From positions 372,001 through 436,000 of the forward strand of contig CANMQE010000001.1 of NCBI GenBank assembly GCA_947499975.1: a stretch of 64,000 bases of DNA, written 5' to 3'. A program made the translations under genes and the position numbers. The notes beneath the pieces are model-generated. The model was not told the DNA's origin. It saw nothing but the letters and a program-made list of their open reading frames with translations, and searched no databases. Origin of the DNA: an uncultured Sphingomonadaceae bacterium (GTDB lineage Bacteria > Pseudomonadota > Alphaproteobacteria > Sphingomonadales > Sphingomonadaceae). Positions 60,819 through 64,000 of the stretch are shown one piece after another. How positions within the stretch are numbered: the stretch's first letter is position 1; each line of letters starts with the position of its first letter.

Positions 60819-62008
60819 TTTAGCAGGCCTTCCTCGATGGATTGGGGCGTGACGGTCACGATGGTGCCGCGCAGCGCATTGCCGGGCACCGCCACCCGCG
60901 CGAAGTTCTCAGCATAGCCATTGCCATCCCCTTCGGTAAGCACGCACAGCTTTTCGCCCACAAGGCTGTTCAGCCACGCGTCTCTTTGAGTTTTGACGGC
61001 GGCGCGCAGATCGGCCGCGCGGTTCTTGATCACTGCGCGATCCACCTGCGGCATCCTCGCGGCGGGCGTATTGGGGCGGGGCGAATAGGGAAAGATATGC
61101 CCGTGCACGATCGGTAGTTCCGCGATGATGGAACAGTTTTGCGCATGGTGCTCTTCCGTTTCCGTCGGGAAGCCGGCGATAAGGTCTGCACCCACGGCGA
61201 TTTCCGGGCGAACAGCTTTCAGTCGCTGGACGAGATCGACGGCATCGCGGCGCAGATGGCGACGCTTCATGCGCTTAAGGATCAGGTCTGCCCCGTGCTG
61301 GAGCGAGAGATGCACATGCGGCATCATCCGCCGCTCGTAAGCCAGCAGCTCGAAAAGTTGCGGATCGATCTCCACGCCATCGACGGACGACATGCGCAGG
61401 CGATGTAGCTGCGGGAATTCATCGAGGATGGCGGAGACGAGCTGGCCAAGCACAGGCTCGCCGGGGAGATCGTGGCCCCAGCTTGTCACGTCCACGCCCG
61501 TCAGCACGACTTCGGGTGCACCATGATGAAGGTGGCGCTCCACCTTGCGCAGCACCTGAGCGACGGTGAGTGAGCGGCTGGAGCCGCGCCCCTGCGGAAT
61601 GACGCAGAAGGTGCAGGCGTGATCGCAACCGTTCTGCACCGCGATGAACGCGCGGGTATGCGCCTTGGGAGCGGGCTGCGCGGCCTCGGGCACGTTCCAC
61701 GCGCGCGCGTCCAGCTTGTCAAGGTTGGGCACCAGGCCATCAACCTCCGGCATGGCGGCAATCTGCTCGCGTTCGATATCGGCGGCGCAGCCTGTTACCA
61801 GCAGTCGTGCATCGGGTCGGGAACGGCGTGCCTTGCGGATCGCCTGCCGCGTCTGGCGCACGGCCTCTACGGTAACAGCGCAGCTGTTCACCACGACCAC
61901 GTCGCTTTCCTGCGCGATCAGCGTGCGGATCCGTTCGCTTTCCGCGATGTTGAGGCGACAGCCGAGCGAAATCACCTCGGGCTGGTTGGTTGCGGAGGAA
62001 TAGCTCAC
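60815..62008 (-). CDS. mtaB: tRNA t6A37 methylthiotransferase MtaB
   Basis: A 397-residue radical-SAM enzyme converting t6A37 to ms2t6A37 in tRNA. The N-terminal UPF0004 domain holds three Cys (SLGCRLN, VNSCAVT, VTGCAAD) for the auxiliary cluster; the radical-SAM triad is CDHACTFCVIPQGRG; a TRAM-like C-terminus is VLTEGDGNGYAENFARVAV. The SLGCRLNIAESER form distinguishes it from MiaB and RimO. I start it at GTG 62008, which overlaps the dapF stop (GTGA); GTG 62023 would add five residues. Confidence 0.92.
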   Translation of the reverse strand: MSYSSATNQPEVISLGCRLNIAESERIRTLIAQESDVVVVNSCAVTVEAVRQTRQAIRKARRSRPDARLLVTGCAADIEREQIAAMPEVDGLVPNLDKLDARAWNVPEAAQPAPKAHTRAFIAVQNGCDHACTFCVIPQGRGSSRSLTVAQVLRKVERHLHHGAPEVVLTGVDVTSWGHDLPGEPVLGQLVSAILDEFPQLHRLRMSSVDGVEIDPQLFELLAYERRMMPHVHLSLQHGADLILKRMKRRHLRRDAVDLVQRLKAVRPEIAVGADLIAGFPTETEEHHAQNCSIIAELPIVHGHIFPYSPRPNTPAARMPQVDRAVIKNRAADLRAAVKTQRDAWLNSLVGEKLCVLTEGDGNGYAENFARVAVPGNALRGTIVTVTPQSIEEGLLK

Positions 62009-62814
62009 GCGTAATCGTCCCACTCGAAACTGCCGCGAAAGGCTTCTGTCGCAGGGCCTGTCATCGTGATCCGGTCGTCTTCACCCCATGCGATCAGCAA
62101 CGGACCGCCGGGCAGGTGAACACGAACCTCGCGCTCCACCAGCCCGCGTCGCATTGCTGCGACCGCCGTGGCACAGGCGCCCGTGCCGCAGGCCCGGGTC
62201 AGGCCGACGCCGCGCTCCCACACGCGAAGGCGTATGGTATTCCTGTCCTGAACCACTGCAACATTCACGTTGATGCGCTGCGGGAACAGCGGATCCGTCT
62301 CGATCTGGGGGCCGAGCCGGTCAAGAGGAATGGCATCGGCATCGCCGACGAAGAAGATCACGTGGGGATTGCCGACATTCACAGCCAGCGGCTGTTCCAG
62401 CATTTCCCAGCCTACGGGCATGGCTGCGGTATCCATCGGATAGGCGAGGGGAATGGCATCCCACTCGAACCGCGGCTCCCCCATATCAACAGCGATGCCG
62501 CCATCCTGCGGGGTGGTGGAAAGAAGGCCGCCCTTGGTGTGGATGCTGGCTGCCTCTCCCAGCAATAAGCCAACGGCGCGCGTGGCGTTGCCGCAGGCTT
62601 CCACCTCGCCGCCATCGGAATTGAAGATGCGCATGGAGACGTCGGCCTCGTCGCTGTCTTCCAGTACGATCAATTGGTCACACCCGATGCCTAGGGTGCG
62701 ATCCGCAAGAGCGCGGATTACAGGCCCCTCTAAGGCGGGCAGCGAAACCTCTCGCGCATCAAGCACGATGAAGTCATTGCCCAGGCCATGCATCTTGGTG
62801 AAGGGGATGCGCAT
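62005..62814 (-). CDS. dapF: Diaminopimelate epimerase
   Basis: A 269-residue cofactor-free racemase making meso-diaminopimelate for peptidoglycan and lysine. The start MRIPFTKMHGLGNDFIVLDA is diagnostic; the two catalytic Cys are in EACGNATRAVG and TRACGTGACATAV, one in each symmetric half. NVGNPHVIFFV is also conserved. ATG 62814 is used; a GTG three codons upstream is possible. It is first in a tightly coupled run with mtaB, ftsY and yciB. Confidence 0.96.
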   Translation of the reverse strand: MRIPFTKMHGLGNDFIVLDAREVSLPALEGPVIRALADRTLGIGCDQLIVLEDSDEADVSMRIFNSDGGEVEACGNATRAVGLLLGEAASIHTKGGLLSTTPQDGGIAVDMGEPRFEWDAIPLAYPMDTAAMPVGWEMLEQPLAVNVGNPHVIFFVGDADAIPLDRLGPQIETDPLFPQRINVNVAVVQDRNTIRLRVWERGVGLTRACGTGACATAVAAMRRGLVEREVRVHLPGGPLLIAWGEDDRITMTGPATEAFRGSFEWDDYA

Positions 62815-62865
62815 TCCCGCCACCTAGGGCGGCGGGGCGCGTATCGCAATGGCTGGCAGAAGTGC

Positions 62866-64000
62866 CTAGCTCGCCTTGCGCTCTCCAAGCGCGGGGGAGG
62901 GGTGCGGTGCGCGCAGCATGTTCTGGCTTTCTAGCCGCTTTCGCGTCGTCTCCGCGTCCTCCGGCCTGCCGTAAAGATATCCCTGGCCCTTCATCTGGCC
63001 TATGCCCTGAAGCTGTGACAGGACTTCGCTGCTTTCGATGCCTTCTGCCGTCACCGGAAGGGACAGGCCCTTGCCCAGCGCAACGATCGCTTCGATCAGC
63101 GCTTTCCCGTCGCCGTCGCGGGAAAGCTCCGAAACGAAGCTGCGATCGATCTTCAACCGGTCAAACGGCAGACTGCGAAGCTGCGAGAGGCTGGAATAGC
63201 CGGTGCCAAAATCATCGAGGCTGATCTGGATACCCTGATTTTTCAGGCTGGTGACGATGGATCGCACGGCGCCCATATTCTCGTGCAGGCTGGTTTCAGT
63301 GATTTCGATTTCCAGGCGATTTGCGGGGAAGCCGCTTTCCACCAGCAGTTGCAGGAGTTTCTGTGCGAACCACGGATCGCGCAATTGGACGGGGGAGATA
63401 TTGACGGAGAGGGTCAGGCTTGCGTCCCATTCCTTCGCATCCTCCAGCGCCTGCCTTATCAACTGCTCGGAAAGCTCGCCGATGAGATCGATTTCCTCTG
63501 CAATCGGGATAAATATCTCGGGGCTGACGAGGCCGTAGCGCGGGCTCTGCCAGCGGGCCAGCATCTCGAAGCCGGTAAGTTCGCCCGTCTCAAGGTCGAT
63601 CTGCTGCTCGTAATAAGGAACGAATTCGCCGGCCTGGACCCCGGCGCGAATGCCTGCTTCCAGTTCGTTGCGGAAGCGAAGTTCGTCCTCCATCTGCGGC
63701 TCGAACCAGCAGGACCTGTTCCTACCGCGCTTCTTGGCCTGATACATGGCCACGTCCGCCCGGTGGATAAGGGCGTTGGTATCGGCAGGCTGCGTTTCTG
63801 CTCCCGTGCTCTGGCCGAAGGGACGATCTGTGCGGGCTATCCCGATGGATACCGTGGTCTCCACCGTCATGCCATTCGCGCTGATCGGCGCGGACACCTT
63901 GTGGACGATGGTGGCGACAAGATCCTGGATTTCCTCATGCGCGCCGAATTGGAAAGGTGCAGCACACACGAATTCGTCCCCACCGATGCGGGCCAGGATG
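62866..64000 (-). CDS. GGDEF-EAL cyclic di-GMP protein (5' part outside window)
   Basis: The frame is open to the window edge, so the N-terminus is missing. The visible part starts in the GGDEF domain: RIGGDEF is intact next to the edge, followed by TTVSIGIARTD and RADVAMYQAKKRGRN. The EAL domain (last ~260 residues) has EML instead of EAL (GFEMLARWQS), with VNISPVQL, EITET, LDDFGTGYSSL, LKIDRSF and TAEGIES all conserved, so both synthesis and breakdown of c-di-GMP remain possible. The sensory part is not visible. The short tail (APHPSPALGERKA) is variable. Confidence 0.92.
   Translation of the reverse strand, partial: ILARIGGDEFVCAAPFQFGAHEEIQDLVATIVHKVSAPISANGMTVETTVSIGIARTDRPFGQSTGAETQPADTNALIHRADVAMYQAKKRGRNRSCWFEPQMEDELRFRNELEAGIRAGVQAGEFVPYYEQQIDLETGELTGFEMLARWQSPRYGLVSPEIFIPIAEEIDLIGELSEQLIRQALEDAKEWDASLTLSVNISPVQLRDPWFAQKLLQLLVESGFPANRLEIEITETSLHENMGAVRSIVTSLKNQGIQISLDDFGTGYSSLSQLRSLPFDRLKIDRSFVSELSRDGDGKALIEAIVALGKGLSLPVTAEGIESSEVLSQLQGIGQMKGQGYLYGRPEDAETTRKRLESQNMLRAPHPSPALGERKAS

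Overview
This window is high-GC chromosomal DNA from an alphaproteobacterium, most likely order Sphingomonadales and probably family Erythrobacteraceae. The evidence is family-level: a LOV-HWE histidine kinase next to a LovR-like receiver, general-stress (EcfG-type) promoter motifs, a COQ8/ADCK3-like ABC1 kinase, an NDUFS4-like complex I subunit, a DUF6456 protein, direct-repeat GTTC-N7-GTTC (alphaproteobacterial LexA-type) boxes, and a bamA-skp-fabZ cluster without lpxD or lpxA. I saw no transposase, integrase, phage gene, CRISPR array or rRNA operon. Gene density is very high, with many 1-4 nt start/stop overlaps.

Layout. 1-5.8 kb: end of secD, secF, a glycosyltransferase, an XRE regulator diverging from a DUF6456 gene, and a 495-residue acidic, probably disordered protein. 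5.8-14 kb: the ABC-F ATPase uup, a SIMPL-domain protein with an EcfG-type promoter, a PepSY/response regulator/sensor kinase set, the LOV kinase and LovR-like receiver, chorismate mutase and a long-chain polyprenyl diphosphate synthase. 14-25 kb: a lipoprotein, hrpB, an NDUFS4-like gene, a class A beta-lactamase, the SRP RNA (ffs), dnaX, ybaB, a TonB-C-like secreted protein, lon and hup. 25-34 kb: lipoprotein and rlmB, tRNA-Tyr, then the glyoxylate shunt (aceA, a 51-codon gene, glcB) diverging from its likely RamB/ScfR-type regulator, and the COQ8-like kinase. 34-36 kb: psd-pssA and a 71-residue membrane protein under four LexA-type boxes. 36-48 kb: the conserved rpsB-tsf-pyrH-frr-uppS-cdsA-dxr-rseP-bamA-skp-fabZ block, then rpmE. 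48-55.9 kb: DUF2165, GFA-fold and 2OG-oxygenase genes, tRNA-His, a leucine-dehydrogenase-like gene, and ccmCDEFGHI. 55.9-64 kb: kup, an APC permease, and on the minus strand dapF-mtaB-ftsY-yciB and a truncated GGDEF-EAL gene.

Functional themes. Envelope biogenesis dominates: Sec export, SRP RNA and FtsY, phospholipid head groups, undecaprenyl-PP, isoprenoid precursors, the BAM pore and its chaperone. Respiration is represented by cytochrome c maturation, a complex I subunit and quinone-related genes. Stress and light sensing centres on the EcfG-type promoters upstream of the LOV kinase and the SIMPL gene. The most unusual locus is 35849-36150: a small single-pass membrane protein, convergent with pssA, preceded by four regularly phased GTTC-N7-GTTC repeats and a perfect TTGACA. 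I interpret it as a damage-inducible small membrane protein, functionally comparable to SidA- or YneA-type division inhibitors; that role is inferred only.
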